This document shows positions 23,901 to 30,589 of a stretch of DNA of 64,000 bases, piece after piece. Within the stretch, counting starts at the first letter, position 1. Each line of letters opens with the position of its first letter. The notes below the pieces were generated by a model. That model was not told the DNA's origin and did no database searches. It was given only the letters and a program-made list of their open reading frames with translations. Position numbers and translations under genes: made by a program. Source of the stretch: Fragum whitleyi (taxonomy: Eukaryota > Mollusca > Bivalvia > Cardiida > Cardiidae). The stretch lies in NCBI GenBank assembly GCA_948146395.1, contig OX411547.1:54303566-54367565 (forward strand). Direction: 5' to 3'.

Positions 23901-26900
23901 TCTTATTGATGCAGGGCATGAAATCATTTTGCAAGTAAAATTCACTGCTGACAGATACCCCCCCCCCCCCCCCCCTTAAAAAAAAATATGATCACAAAAT
24001 TAATGTTGAAATCAAAAAGAAAATTTGCAAACTGCACGAGATGTTTATGGTACAAAGGTGAAAGTCATTAAATCAAGAATACCTGTTAAGACAATGAGCT
24101 GATGATAAAATTCGGCTGTTGGTTCAATCAGGCTCGAGGACCCTCCTTTCGACCGTGTACCCCGTGCTTGATGTGACATTGCATCGCTGACAAGATAATC
24201 AAACTGCACTAAGGTCAATGAGTCCGTCGTTAAATTTAGCATTACAGGCATTTTACAAACAAGTGCTTACACTAAGAACATTGCTTTAGTTCACTTGAAT
24301 TTTGTCGGAACATGCCACGAGTCTATAATTTTGTACTTTGGTTGTTTTCAAGGGAAACTCGTGTTTTATCCCTGTTTGGCAGAAAATGTTTTGATCGATA
24401 ACATTCAATGGACGCTTTCTTTATTGTTTTAAAAATTCACAGGGCCAACTTATTTCTCGCCCGCTTTCGGGTCGGGTGTAGACTTGTCTCACTGTCGAAT
24501 ATCAGAATAGCCTGTTCTAGGCTATCCTGATACTCGATATGTGGACCAGTCTAGAGCTGGTACCCTGCTTTCTGAGAGATACCCTGATGATGCGGGCAAC
24601 AGTACCCGCCCGGGGTGAGAAATAAGTTGGCCCATGAGTTCGAAATCCAAACGCTTTAATGATGCGGACTACATTTATATCATAAACCGGGTTTGGTTTG
24701 TTGTAAACGATCATCTGTTAAAAAAGCTATGAAATAGAACAAAAATATAAAGATTGAACTCCAAATCAAAATAAAAATATATTTTTATTATTTGATATAA
24801 AATTTAGAGTAAAAAATGATCCAATTAAATTTACGACAACGCATCGGCACTGCCAAACATCGGTTCCGCTTCTACATCCTTAAGGCACTGGACCTGTCTG
24901 CAACATTTCAGAACTTAGGATCTTTTAAAACTGTTAGAGTTCGTTATTTCCAAAAAATTGCAGAACTATTACGGATCCACTACTTTAATGTCTTTTTACA
25001 GGGAAGTAAAGCAAAGAAAGAGAAGAAGGAAGAGAAACCAAAAGACCAGGACGCTCTAGGGATAAATATCAAAAGTATTGTTGTGATTGCACTATTGATG
25101 GTGTTGATGCTATTTGCCGTACACTGTACATGGGTTACATCCAGTGCCTATTCCAGCCCTAGTATTGTGTTAGCCTCGTACAATCATGATGGGTAAGAAT
25201 AAAGAAATCATTAATTCTCATTTGATTATGTTATGCTATTAGCCATACACTGTATGTTGGGTCATATCTAGTCTTACTCTAGACAGAGTATTGTGTTAGC
25301 CTCATATGATCATGATAGGTAAGATGATAGAATTTTTTTGATAGTCAGGTGATTATGTTATGCTATTTGCCGTACACTATATGTGGGTCACATCCAGCGC
25401 CTATTCCAGTCTGAGTATTGTGTTAGCCCCATACCACCATGATGGGTTGGATAGAAGTTCATTGAGATTGGATATATTGAATTCTTAGCTTTGATATCTT
25501 GGATCAAAAGTTTGAGGTAATGCCAACAACCTGTTGCTTTCAATGAAGGTATTGTTGTCATGCCAAACTTAAGACTTATTCACATCTTTGTAATTATTTT
25601 GTTAATATTAAAGATACTTGCCTGAAATTTGGTATATGTTTCCACCATCACAAGAGCAATGCATAATTTCAATATGGACAATGAAGTGCATTTTGAGCAT
25701 GTCAGTTTTTGCAGAAAACTGGGTATTTTGTTACAGCCTTGACTTCTTTTTGTTGCTGTAGGAGGTGAAAACTTAAATATTTTTTGGTATGGCTTGTCAT
25801 ACTTTACTCAAACAGTTGACATGTTTATCATCAAAGAGAGAGACTCATACTATAAACAGGAATAGCTGTAGATGTATTTTGTTAGAATAATGCTCTTTTT
25901 ATGCCCCCGATAGGGAGGCATCATAAATTTGACTTGTCTGTCCGTCCGTCTGTCCGTCCGTCCGTCCGTCATTCCGTCCAAAAACTTTAACATTGGCCAT
26001 AACTTCTAAATCAAAGCGGTGTCGGGGGCATTGTCATCTTACAGTGACAGCTCTTGTTGTCTATGATTTTTTGTTTGAATAAGTTGAGAAACGTCTACTT
26101 TATGTATACCACAGGAGTCGAACTATATTAGATGATTTCCGAGAAGCATACTTCTGGTTACGACAAAACACAGATGATCAAGCTCGGGTGATGTCATGGT
26201 GGGATTATGGGTATCAGATAGCTGGTATGGGGAACAAAACGACGCTCGTGGATAATAATACGTGGAATAACAGTCATATAGCATTGGTAGGTCAATTATC
26301 AATTAACAAGAGAAAATGATAATCTCTAAATGAAGGAGGGAATTGTTAGGTTAGTTATCTTCATTTAGAAAAGAAAATATCATCTCTGAATTAAGGAGGA
26401 AATAGTCCCATTTCATGCTGATCATAGCATATACTAATTTTTGGCAGACAGTATGGACTTAGTTCAGGCTGCACAAGGAGTCATATCTAAGCTTTGCCTG
26501 TATGTTTTATACTTGATTGCTTTGGATATAAATTGAGTCAAACTGGTTGAAATTACCAAAAATAGCAGTTTGTTTCAAACAAAATTTTAATTGACGGAAT
26601 ACAGATTAAATAAAGCAGACCTTTAAGATCTATTGATACTTACAGAGCTTTTAAATATTCAATGCTCACATTTGTCTTCATGGTTGATAGCAGACACACA
26701 TATCTGTAGATAGCAAGGTTGGTGTGAAGGTCTTATTTCATATTCAAAGTTAAGCAAAATTCTATAAAGATTATGTGAATTGTGTGCATTGCTACACATG
26801 AAATATTAACCAAGATATGATTTACCCTGAAAAAAATTTTGTCATGATTTAATTCTTCTCTATATAGGTTGGAAAAGCCATGTCTTCCAATGAAACAGCC

Positions 26901-29900
26901 GCCTATGAGATAATGAGAGAGTTAGATGTAAACTACGTCTTGGTGATATTTGGAGGCGTGATTGGGTATTCAGGAGACGATATCAACAAGTTTCTGTGGA
27001 TGGTCAGAATTGCTGAAGGGGAACATCCAAAAGATATTAGGGTAAATTAAGTAACATATTCCCTCATTATTTTTTTTGATGCTGCTGAAGAAAAAAAGCT
27101 TTGAAAAATATTGGGGAAAATAAAGAAGTTGCTTGTTTCAAGCAATTTCTCCATTTTCCACAATGTTTTTCCCCCAGAAGTCAAAGATAGTAAAATTTAT
27201 AATTCAAACTTTTTGACTGTTATTTCTTAGAATTTGGACCAGTTTGAAATATTGTTGTCTGCAACTTCGTAGAATTTGGACCAATTTGAAATTTTGTCAT
27301 CTGTAATTTCTTAGAATTTGGACAAATTTGATGTCTGCTTATTGGTTAAACATCATTTCACAAAGACAGGCTTGAGCCTGTATCAATTCAAAATGCAATT
27401 TAATCCTTACTGTAGATGCTTTTGCACTATCAAGGAGCTAAGTTTTGGCACCAACTTGCAATGCCTTTGTTTATAGCAAAAATCTTTGTAATTCTTCCAA
27501 AGCGTCAAATAAGATGTTGAACATTTTGCCGCTTTTTCCCTTTCATGAGCCCAAATAGTTGATACAGCAGGCACAGTTTAAAGTTGCTTATAATGCTTCT
27601 TAATATAATCCCCACCTAGGCAGTAGAGGGGTATATTAGTTTCACCATGACTTTCCATCTGTGACAAGTCTGCCTGTCTGTAGACTTTTTACTTTGTTGT
27701 AAATAATTCAATGAAGTGCCCTATTTTCTTGGGACATGAATTACCTTTTGTTTTTGGATTATGGTCAAGAGTCAAGTTCACAATCAAAGTTTGTCAAGAA
27801 GTATTTCTGGAACTGGGACAAAGCACTGATGGGTATGTTAGTCTGCTTTGTTATATAGATCTTGTTTATTTTTAGGAGTGTTGATTATTTCACAACTGCT
27901 GTCATAGTGCATTTGGTAGCGCATCGGACTGTCAATCTGGGTTCTTGGCCTGGGTTCGATTTTCAATGGCTGCTTTCTTTCTTTTCGACTATTTATCTCC
28001 ACCAATAGGTCTATAGTCATACCTCAGTGGGATAGAAGCTGGAGGCTAGGAAAGGATGTAATTGTAGTACTGGTGTGAGAAATACCAGGAATCCATTTTA
28101 AGGTGCTCAAGCAGCAGTGATATAACTGAAAGATTGTTGAAAGCAGCATAAAACCACATCCAAACAAACAAACAAATGATTATTTCACACCACAAGGCAA
28201 ATTCAGAGTTGCTCAATTTACTTTCTTTTTCTTTCAGGAGTCTTTTTTTTTTTTCACCACAAGGAGAGTTCGGAGTTACTCAATTTGCTTCTTATGAGTT
28301 ACTCATCTTTCTCTCTATTTATTTTCAGGAGTCTGATTTATTCACACCTCAAGGAGAGTTGATAGTGCAATATACATGTACTTCTTATGAATTACTCATA
28401 TTTGCTATCTATTTATTTTCAGGAGTCAGATTATTTCACACCACAAGGAGAATTCAGAGTAGACTCATCAGGATCACAAACATTACTCAATTGTCTCATG
28501 TATAAACTATCATATTATAGGTTTGGAGAATTACAGGTATGGTATAGAGGCAAATTGAGGATCAGTGTAAGATCAACTTTAAATTTATTAAGTGCATAAC
28601 AAAAACTTTATGTTCACAAAAAATATAGCTTTTGTTTTTCACTAAATAAAAGATGGGTCGATCTTACAAGAAAAAAGCATTTTACTTCATAGAGTCTGTA
28701 CATATAACTGTATGAACCCTTTTCACTTTTAACACTGAATATTCCTGACCTGGCAGGAGGTACAGATAAGATCAGGCTGCTTGTATGTGAAGTCTGATCT
28801 GAGTTGTTATCACCCGTTTGTCCATTTGAATGCTTGAATTGGTTTAAAACTTAAATGTTGACTCGGAATTGGTTATAGACTTAAATATGGACTCAAATGA
28901 ATGCTTTTAGTACATCTATCCAAGCTTTTTTTTAAAGAAAAGTAAGATTAAAAGTGAAAATTCTCTTATAGCACATCATTTTGCATATTATTACTAGGTA
29001 GTGTTTTGACATAAGTACAATGGCTTTGATAACATCAAATAGGGTTTTATTAATGAAAGCAATGTGCAAAGCAATGCTTTGGTGGCAAAATGACCAAGTA
29101 ATAGTGTACTAATAAAACTCGATTATCTCCCTGAATGCATCAAATAAAGCGGTAGTTTCACATTTTACAGCTTGACTTTAGGACCCCTGCAGGCTATGAT
29201 CGTACTCGTGGTGTAGAAATAGGCAACAAGAAATTTGACTTAACATATTTAGAAGAGGCATATACGTCAGAGCATTGGTTAGTTAGGATCTATAAAGTGA
29301 AAGACTTGAGTAATAGAGAGAAGAATAAACCAATTAAACCAGTCAAGAAATCCACTAGAAAATCCAAGAAAAAGGTAAGGGTGATGTTTGTTGTTATTCC
29401 TCTTTTTTTTAAGGTAGTGGACCCCTAATAGTTCTATAACATTTCCAAGCATGCGATCTTTCACAATTGTTAACCGAGGTTTCCTAATAAAATCATTAGG
29501 AAACCCCTGTTAACACTATTAAAGTTCATTACTTTCAAAACATCACAAAACTATTATGGGTCCACTTCCTTAAGGTAGTAGGACAGTAATAGTTCCGCAT
29601 CTTTTCAGAACTCATTAATTTTCACAATATTGACAGAGGTTACCTATGCTTATCATTATGAAACCTTGGTTAACACTGTTAAAGTTCATTACTTCCGAAA
29701 CATTGCGGACCAATTATGGGTCCACTACCTTAATGACTCTACTCCAGAGATTGGCTGCTTTTTGTTTTATTGTTGTCTGTCTTTCTATCTGTCTTTCCAT
29801 CTGTCTTTCTGTTTGTTTGTCTGCAAAATTTAACCAAAAAACTTAACACTACAGAAAATAAGGGTTTTATACTGCTACTTCCATAACCATTTTCCTGCGT

Positions 29901-30589
29901 GGTTAAAATCATGATTCAAATAAATTTCTAGTTTATGTAGGCAGTGTAGGTAGAACAAGCATTACATAAACACTCCTAGAAGATGTACCTGCAATGCGTC
30001 TATCTTTTAATGTAATCGGTGATAAAATTGAAGACAAGTTGCTTACTAGTCTGAAATTGATTTGTACAAAAGCCAATTCAATAGCGGGTTTTGGTGAGAT
30101 CGGTGACTTTAAACTTCAAGTTAAAATCAACCTACTAGTCAGCTATGTCTAATAGATTTGTAGAAGTGGATATTGTATTAACGACTAATTGCTGTCCCTT
30201 AGTCAGGCCACGGCCTATCATTGGCAAGACTCACTTGATTTAATACAATGCAATTTTAGCTTCATATCTGGCCAAGAAACAAGACATCATCACGTTGGCA
30301 GTTTTTTGTGACTGCAAGGTTAATACTTTGTTCTGGCATCCATGACCTTGGCTGAAGTTATTTTTTACTAATCGGCTGATGAAAATTCTGTTTATTTCTG
30401 TGACTCTTGCAAAGATGAGACTGCTCTTCCCTGCAGGCTGATCTTAGTCTATACTGTCTGCTAAAGCTGGAAAAAGTCATGAACAGCATTCTTTTATTCT
30501 GTTTCTAGGGCAACAAAAAGAAGATTGGCTCCATTAAAAACAGACCAAAGGTGATAAAAGGCAAGAAACCCAAATCAAAGAAGTTATAG
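5832..30589 (+). CDS. STT3B: STT3B, oligosaccharyltransferase catalytic subunit (C-terminal 566 residues, 11 exons)
   Basis: STT3B transfers the preassembled dolichol-linked glycan to Asn-X-Ser/Thr sites in the ER lumen, and is known for sites missed by the co-translational STT3A complex. The joined exons (1701 nt) form one open frame ending in TAG at 30587. Seen in order: late transmembrane helices (exons 1-3), the luminal loop with [10 protein letters not shown] (exon 4), a hydrophobic segment and a variable charged linker (exon 5), the last transmembrane helix (exon 6), WWDYG and the NNTWNNS glycosylation sites (exon 7), the DK motif [11 protein letters not shown] (exon 8), and a Lys-rich tail (exons 10-11). 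The NLYDK and NIKSIV motifs around the linker and the basic tail favour STT3B over STT3A. About 260 N-terminal residues, including the early acidic catalytic motifs, lie upstream of the window, judging from a family length near 830. No frameshift or stop was seen, so this looks like an active gene. Introns range from 0.6 to 12.2 kb. Confidence 0.95.
5941..6177. mobile_element. TTAA-bounded MITE, family G copy 1
   Basis: Runs from TTAACCCTTGTCTTGCTGAA to GTTCAACTTGACAAGAGTTAA, imperfect inverted termini with TTAA at both ends. Inside is a perfect-looking stem GACTAACATCAG / CTGATGTTAGTC with a TGCACATATGTGCA tip. It begins 9 bp after the donor of exon 1. An opposite-orientation copy is at 35258-35491. 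Confidence 0.7.
6393..6810 (+). repeat. Three tandem copies of a 139-142-bp unit
   Basis: Units start AACAAACTGAAGTGAAAATT near 6393, 6537 and 6675 and share ACAAATATTACCTGGTGTTT and GATTCTGCCTGACAAT. The later two are nearly identical. The unit corresponds to one arm of a foldback element (family K) whose loop follows at 6800-6890. Confidence 0.8.
6800..6890. repeat. Family K hairpin element, copy 1
   Basis: Stem TCATTGTAATTGTCTTT / AAAGACGATTCAATGA, flanked by GCAATGCAGGATTCCAT and GTAGAAGCAACTT. The same blocks occur in reverse at 62655-62865, showing that it is a dispersed foldback element. It lies in intron 1. Confidence 0.65.
7028..7126 (+). CDS. STT3B: STT3B exon 2 of window
   Basis: Encodes [20 protein letters not shown] then [14 protein letters not shown], matching the conserved transmembrane helix and the TSEHM segment of STT3. 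The acceptor is CTTTCAG. The donor, GTTTGT at 7127, is weaker than the others in this gene. The split Gly codon G|GT joins exon 3 in frame. Confidence 0.95.
7127..8311. other. STT3B: Intron 2, mostly unassigned
   Basis: Holds a hairpin repeat at 7189-7250 (opposed AAGACTCTGACCAG / CTGACCAGAGTCTT) and a CTGTC-rich stretch near 7480-7520 that resembles eroded array-element starts. The rest shows nothing recognisable. Confidence 0.5.
8312..8472. mobile_element. Family N foldback MITE, copy 1
   Basis: Runs from TAAGGTAATAGACCCG to GTCTACTTCCTTAA. The central arms AACCAAGGTTTCC / GGAAACCTTGGTT are inverted repeats. Related copies are at 24869-24986, 29411-29573 and 29571-29732, all in STT3B introns. 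Confidence 0.7.
8639..8785 (+). CDS. STT3B: STT3B exon 3 of window
   Basis: Begins [20 protein letters not shown] and continues through an Ala-rich hydrophobic helix to GLTWAG. The acceptor is ATTTCAG and the donor is GTAAGA at 8786. The frame happens to stay open upstream into intron 2, but the splice site and family alignment put the start at 8639. A MITE of the GTGACCCGTCACGC family begins about 25 bp after the donor. Confidence 0.95.
8811..9071. mobile_element. Family I MITE, copy 2
   Basis: Starts GTGACCCGTCACGCAAAAAG and ends CCCTTTTTGCCTGAAGGTCAC in inverted orientation. The central stem uses CAGTCAGACTG / CAGACTGACTAG. It starts 25 bp after the exon 3 donor. Confidence 0.75.
9072..9461. 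other. STT3B: Intron 3 spacer
   Basis: AT-rich, with no recognised exon, RNA or repeat. It separates a family I MITE from a family A element. Confidence 0.4.
9462..10679 (+). mobile_element. Family A non-autonomous element, copy 2
   Basis: The most complete simple copy in the window, from AGCTCCACTGGCTGAAAGC to CATTCATGGCTTTCTAG. A GTCCGT/GCGTCC microsatellite spans 9505-9570. About six cores of roughly 165 bp follow, with the recurring blocks GTGACCCTTTATCAGT and TGGGCGGAGGTCATTTCT. No reading frame of note. Confidence 0.8.
10757..11103. repeat. Foldback repeat with GTATGAAACT / AGTTTCATAC edges
   Basis: Edges CCTTGAGGTATGAAACTGAA and TCAAGTTTCATACCTCAATG are inverted copies. Inside are further inverted blocks, such as GGGTCATTTCTCATATGATGACCC. 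Related to the smaller structure at 4781-4882. Lies in intron 3. Confidence 0.55.
11390..11593 (+). CDS. STT3B: STT3B exon 4 of window, SVSE motif
   Basis: Encodes 67 whole codons from [20 protein letters not shown] through [20 protein letters not shown] to DVNDERVF. In the family the SVSE glutamate lies in external loop 5 and helps bind the acceptor sequon and metal. The splice sites are CTTTCAG and GTGAGT. This is one of the most conserved parts of STT3 and makes the gene identification secure. Confidence 0.97.
11707..12245. mobile_element. Family O MITE
   Basis: Imperfect inverted ends CAGGGATGTGGAATTCCCAT and GTATTTCCACACCCCTG, about 540 bp apart. Internal AATGCTGGATTACAGCATT stem and an ATT microsatellite near 12146-12172. 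An isolated end of the same family is at about 22370-22412. Confidence 0.55.
12146..12172. repeat. (ATT)n microsatellite
   Basis: About nine ATT trinucleotides in a row inside intron 4. Confidence 0.9.
12624..12838 (+). CDS. STT3B: STT3B exon 5 of window, helix and variable linker
   Basis: Begins with a hydrophobic segment ([17 protein letters not shown]) that is near-invariant in the family. It ends with a polar charged linker ([10 protein letters not shown] through NLYDKPDK). The linker is the variable cytosolic insert typical of STT3B. The acceptor is CTTACAG. The donor GTAGGA at 12839 opens a 12.2-kb intron, the longest in the gene. Confidence 0.95.
12839..13960. other. STT3B: Intron 5, first kilobase
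   Basis: AT-rich sequence. No exon, RNA or clear repeat recognised. Confidence 0.4.
13961..16719 (+). mobile_element. Family A element, copy 3, split by a 1.7-kb insertion
   Basis: The 5' part (13961-14547) starts AGCTCCACTGGCTGAAAGCC with a GTCCGTCCGT tract and cores. The 3' part (16282-16719) resumes at TCTCAGAATGTAACTGATG and ends CATGGCTTTCTAG. The interrupted core reads through if 14548-16281 is removed. Confidence 0.7.
14548..16281. mobile_element. Unclassified 1.73-kb insertion inside family A copy 3
   Basis: Bounded by the broken core of a family A element. The left edge carries GTACTGCGAAGCAGTA and the right edge AGTGCTGACAGCACT, both small hairpins next to an ATTTA block, suggesting imperfect inverted ends. 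The middle (15270-15450) is richer in CG dinucleotides than the surroundings. No transposase frame was seen; the longest open frame is about 75 residues. Confidence 0.45.
16720..18270. other. STT3B: Intron 5, unassigned stretch
   Basis: No recognised coding or RNA feature. 17880-18190 contains GGTGACCACAAAAAAGTGGTTGCTT and a GGTTACTT block similar to the edges of the family J elements at 34.3 and 36.5 kb, so it may be an eroded copy. Confidence 0.35.
18705..19676 (+). mobile_element. Family C element, five cores
   Basis: Begins ATGCCCCCGTATCGAAAGAT, a hairpin closed by CGGGGGCAT, then a (GTCT/GTCC)n microsatellite to 18811. It continues as five highly similar cores of about 163 bp (GTTAACCAAAAAACTTAACA at about 18818, 18980, 19144, 19306 and 19469). 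It ends CGGGGGCATTCGTGTTTCAC then ATCTTGTT. The near identity of the cores suggests recent array expansion. Flanked by halves of another array element whose end CTTGAGCACTCCTTGCTCAA is at about 19751-19783. Confidence 0.85.
19751..19790. repeat. Hairpin end of the element hosting the family C insertion
   Basis: CTTGAGCACTCCTTGCTCAA followed by ATGAGCTAA, the same kind of end as in family B and at 48832. A GATAGACGGACAATGACAG tract precedes it. Confidence 0.55.
19791..20883. other. STT3B: Intron 5, mostly unassigned
   Basis: Contains a hairpin repeat at 20598-20655 (TCAGACTGCATG / CAGACTGACCTTAGTC). Nothing else is recognised. Confidence 0.4.
20884..21521 (+). mobile_element. Family C element, three cores
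   Basis: Starts ATGCCCCCGTATCGAGAGAT and has a GTCC/GTCT microsatellite at 20929-20998. Three cores of about 150-165 bp carry AACTTAACCCGAAAACTTAA. It ends CGGGGGCATTCGTGTTTTCA then CATCTTGTT. Same family as 18705-19676 but a distinct core subtype (CCCGAAAAC instead of CCAAAAAAC). Confidence 0.85.
21833..22043 (+). mobile_element. tRNA-derived SINE, type 1 copy 1
   Basis: Shares TACTGGTGAATTTTCCAGGA, AGAGGGACTAATT and TTGTTTCTCAATCAATGTAA with the copy at 52262-52475. The tRNA-like head is eroded (AGAGGTATGGCTTCAGCTTC). Flanked by ACTAAACATC and ACTGAACATC, a 10-bp target duplication with one change. Confidence 0.65.
22054..23535. other. STT3B: Intron 5, unassigned with repeat fragments
   Basis: Has an isolated family O end (about 22370-22412) and a hairpin repeat at 23163-23225 (AGATCAGACTGTACA / GGCTGATCTTAGTC). 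No exon recognised. Confidence 0.4.
23536..23798. mobile_element. Family M MITE, copy 1
   Basis: Inverted ends GGGCCAACTTATTTTTGGTC and GGGCCAGAAATAAGTTGGTCC. The centre holds a second hairpin-type repeat (GCATGTGCAAAGCTGGG region) like those at 31.8, 52.0 and 56.2 kb. Confidence 0.7.
23958..23975 (+). repeat. Poly(C) run, 18 bp
   Basis: Eighteen consecutive C residues, with A-rich sequence following. Likely to vary in length and to be error-prone in assembly. Confidence 0.9.
24442..24633. mobile_element. Family M MITE, copy 2
   Basis: Excellent inverted ends, GGGCCAACTTATTTCTCGCC and its inverse at 24612-24633. Internal stem ATCAGAATAGCCTGTTCTAG / GCTATCCTGATAC. Distantly similar to 33890-34099. 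Confidence 0.8.
24869..24986. mobile_element. Family N MITE, copy 2, next to the exon 6 acceptor
   Basis: TCCTTAAGGCACTGGACC at the left and CTATTACGGATCCACTACTT at the right match the ends of the other N copies. The 15 bp after it, TGTCTTTTTACAG and two flanking bases, form the acceptor region of STT3B exon 6. Confidence 0.65.
25002..25192 (+). CDS. STT3B: STT3B exon 6 of window, basic linker and last membrane helix
   Basis: Encodes a Lys/Glu-rich linker ([17 protein letters not shown]), then [20 protein letters not shown] (last transmembrane helix), then the start of the luminal domain ([20 protein letters not shown]). Ends in phase with GG|G. The acceptor TCTTTTTACAG follows a MITE that ends 15 bp upstream. 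The 3' part of this exon and its donor are repeated twice, in decayed form, just downstream. Confidence 0.95.
25107..25448 (+). repeat. STT3B: Tandem triplication of the exon 6 3' edge, period 126-127 bp
   Basis: ATGCTATT begins at 25107 (inside the real exon), 25233 and 25360. Both downstream units keep the exon-derived sequence up to CATGAT plus the following intron, with scattered changes and frame loss. Unit 2 retains a donor-like GTAAGA at about 25320; unit 3 has GTTGGA. Confidence 0.85.
25233..25448 (+). pseudogene. Two decayed partial copies of STT3B exon 6
   Basis: Matches to the segment encoding the end of the last membrane helix and TYR-rich luminal start are visible at nucleotide level, but both copies contain indels and stops. 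Read-through from the real exon meets TAA at once after Gly (GGG TAA), so these copies cannot extend the protein. Confidence 0.8.
25901..26057 (+). mobile_element. Core-less family C-like element (157 bp)
   Basis: Starts ATGCCCCCGATAGGGAGGCA, has a GTCCGTCCGTCTGTCC tract, one short AACTTTAACATTGGCCATAA stub, then GTCGGGGGCATTGTC and ends TGACAGCTCTTGTT. It shows both termini of the architecture with no core array. Lies in intron 6. Confidence 0.7.
26115..26286 (+). CDS. STT3B: STT3B exon 7 of window, WWDYG catalytic motif
   Basis: Encodes [20 protein letters not shown], then [12 protein letters not shown], then [19 protein letters not shown] recognises the Ser/Thr at the +2 position of the acceptor sequon. 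NNT and NNS are themselves glycosylation sequons at the place where STT3 carries a structural glycan. The splice sites are ACCACAG and GTAGGT, and the exon ends in phase 0. Confidence 0.97.
26287..26867. other. STT3B: Intron 7, no repeat family assigned
   Basis: AT-rich. A partial hairpin repeat (GCAGACAGTATGGACTTAGT) lies near 26447-26480. Nothing else recognised. Confidence 0.45.
26868..27041 (+). CDS. STT3B: STT3B exon 8 of window, DK motif
   Basis: Fifty-eight codons from [20 protein letters not shown] to EGEHPKDIR. The DK motif D-x-x-K-x-x-x-M-x-x-I is intact as [11 protein letters not shown] and lines the +2 pocket together with WWDYG. The acceptor TATATAG has a weaker pyrimidine tract than its neighbours. 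The donor is GTAAAT. Confidence 0.96.
27042..27870. other. STT3B: Intron 8, first part
   Basis: Contains a small stem AAGAAGTTGCTTG / CAAGCAATTTCTCC near 27125-27160 that recurs at 35.9 and 55.4 kb. A direct repeat AATTTGGACCA(G/A)TTTGAAAT occurs two to three times at 27232-27330. No exon. Confidence 0.45.
27874..28422 (+). repeat. STT3B: Three decayed upstream copies of the exon 9 acceptor and 5' edge
   Basis: Exon-like GAGT starts follow an AG at 27875, 28237 and 28328, before the real one at 28422. Periods near the gene are 91 and 94 bp. Copies share GATTATTTCACACC / TTCACACCTCAAGGAGAGTT and a pyrimidine tract CTATTTATTTTCAG. The most distal copy is interrupted by a SINE (27895-28176). 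Confidence 0.85.
27895..28176 (+). mobile_element. tRNA-derived SINE, type 2 copy 1, with 13-bp target duplication
   Basis: The head carries an A-box-like TTTGGTAGCGCATCGG and a B-box-like GGTTCGATTTT. The body shares AGAAGCTGGAGGCTAGGAAA and ATACCAGGAATCCAT with the copy at 49955-50212. The tail is (CAAA)n. TGATTATTTCACA is present at both 27882-27894 and 28177-28189, a perfect target-site duplication, and the target was a duplicated exon 9 fragment. Confidence 0.85.
28423..28536 (+). CDS. STT3B: STT3B exon 9 of window
   Basis: Thirty-eight codons, [20 protein letters not shown] to YRFGELQ, in phase 0 at both ends. The acceptor is TTATTTTCAG and the donor is GTATGG. Three degenerate copies of the acceptor plus the exon 5' end lie directly upstream (27874-28422). 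This copy is chosen because only it keeps the frame and the full family sequence to the donor. Confidence 0.95.
29171..29374 (+). CDS. STT3B: STT3B exon 10 of window
   Basis: Encodes [40 protein letters not shown] and then a basic run ending STRKSKKK. The first part is the conserved end of the luminal domain, and the Lys-rich part is the STT3B-type tail. The splice sites are TTTACAG and GTAAGG. Phase 0 at both ends. Confidence 0.95.
29411..29573. mobile_element. Family N MITE, copy 3
   Basis: Inverted ends TTAAGGTAGTGGACCCC and GGGTCCACTTCCTTAA, with the central arms GGTTTCCTAATAA / TCATTAGGAAACC. It starts 37 bp after the exon 10 donor and shares its final TTAAGG with the next copy. Confidence 0.8.
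29571..29732. mobile_element. Family N MITE, copy 4, abutting copy 3
   Basis: Ends TTAAGGTAGTAGGAC and GGGTCCACTACCTTAA. The internal arms are more eroded than in copy 3. Placed head-to-tail with copy 3, sharing the junction. Confidence 0.8.
29749..29860 (+). repeat. Truncated family C-like fragment
   Basis: A GTCT/GTTT-rich microsatellite followed by TTAACCAAAAAACTTAACAC, the start of a family C core, then no further core. Lies in intron 10. Confidence 0.55.
30509..30589 (+). CDS. STT3B: STT3B final coding exon and stop
   Basis: Encodes 26 residues, [20 protein letters not shown] then PKSKKL, followed by TAG at 30587-30589. The acceptor is GTTTCTAG. The very basic C-terminus fits STT3B, whose tail is longer and more basic than that of STT3A. 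The C-terminal KSKKL end is a low-complexity region, so the exact terminus rests on the open frame rather than on conservation. Confidence 0.92.
   Translation, partial: GNKKKIGSIKNRPKVIKGKKPKSKKL

Noticed and set aside
28176..28505. Open frame of 109 codons repeating the FTPQGE motif
   Set aside because: It crosses the decayed tandem copies of exon 9 and changes frame in the real exon, so it is not a separate gene.
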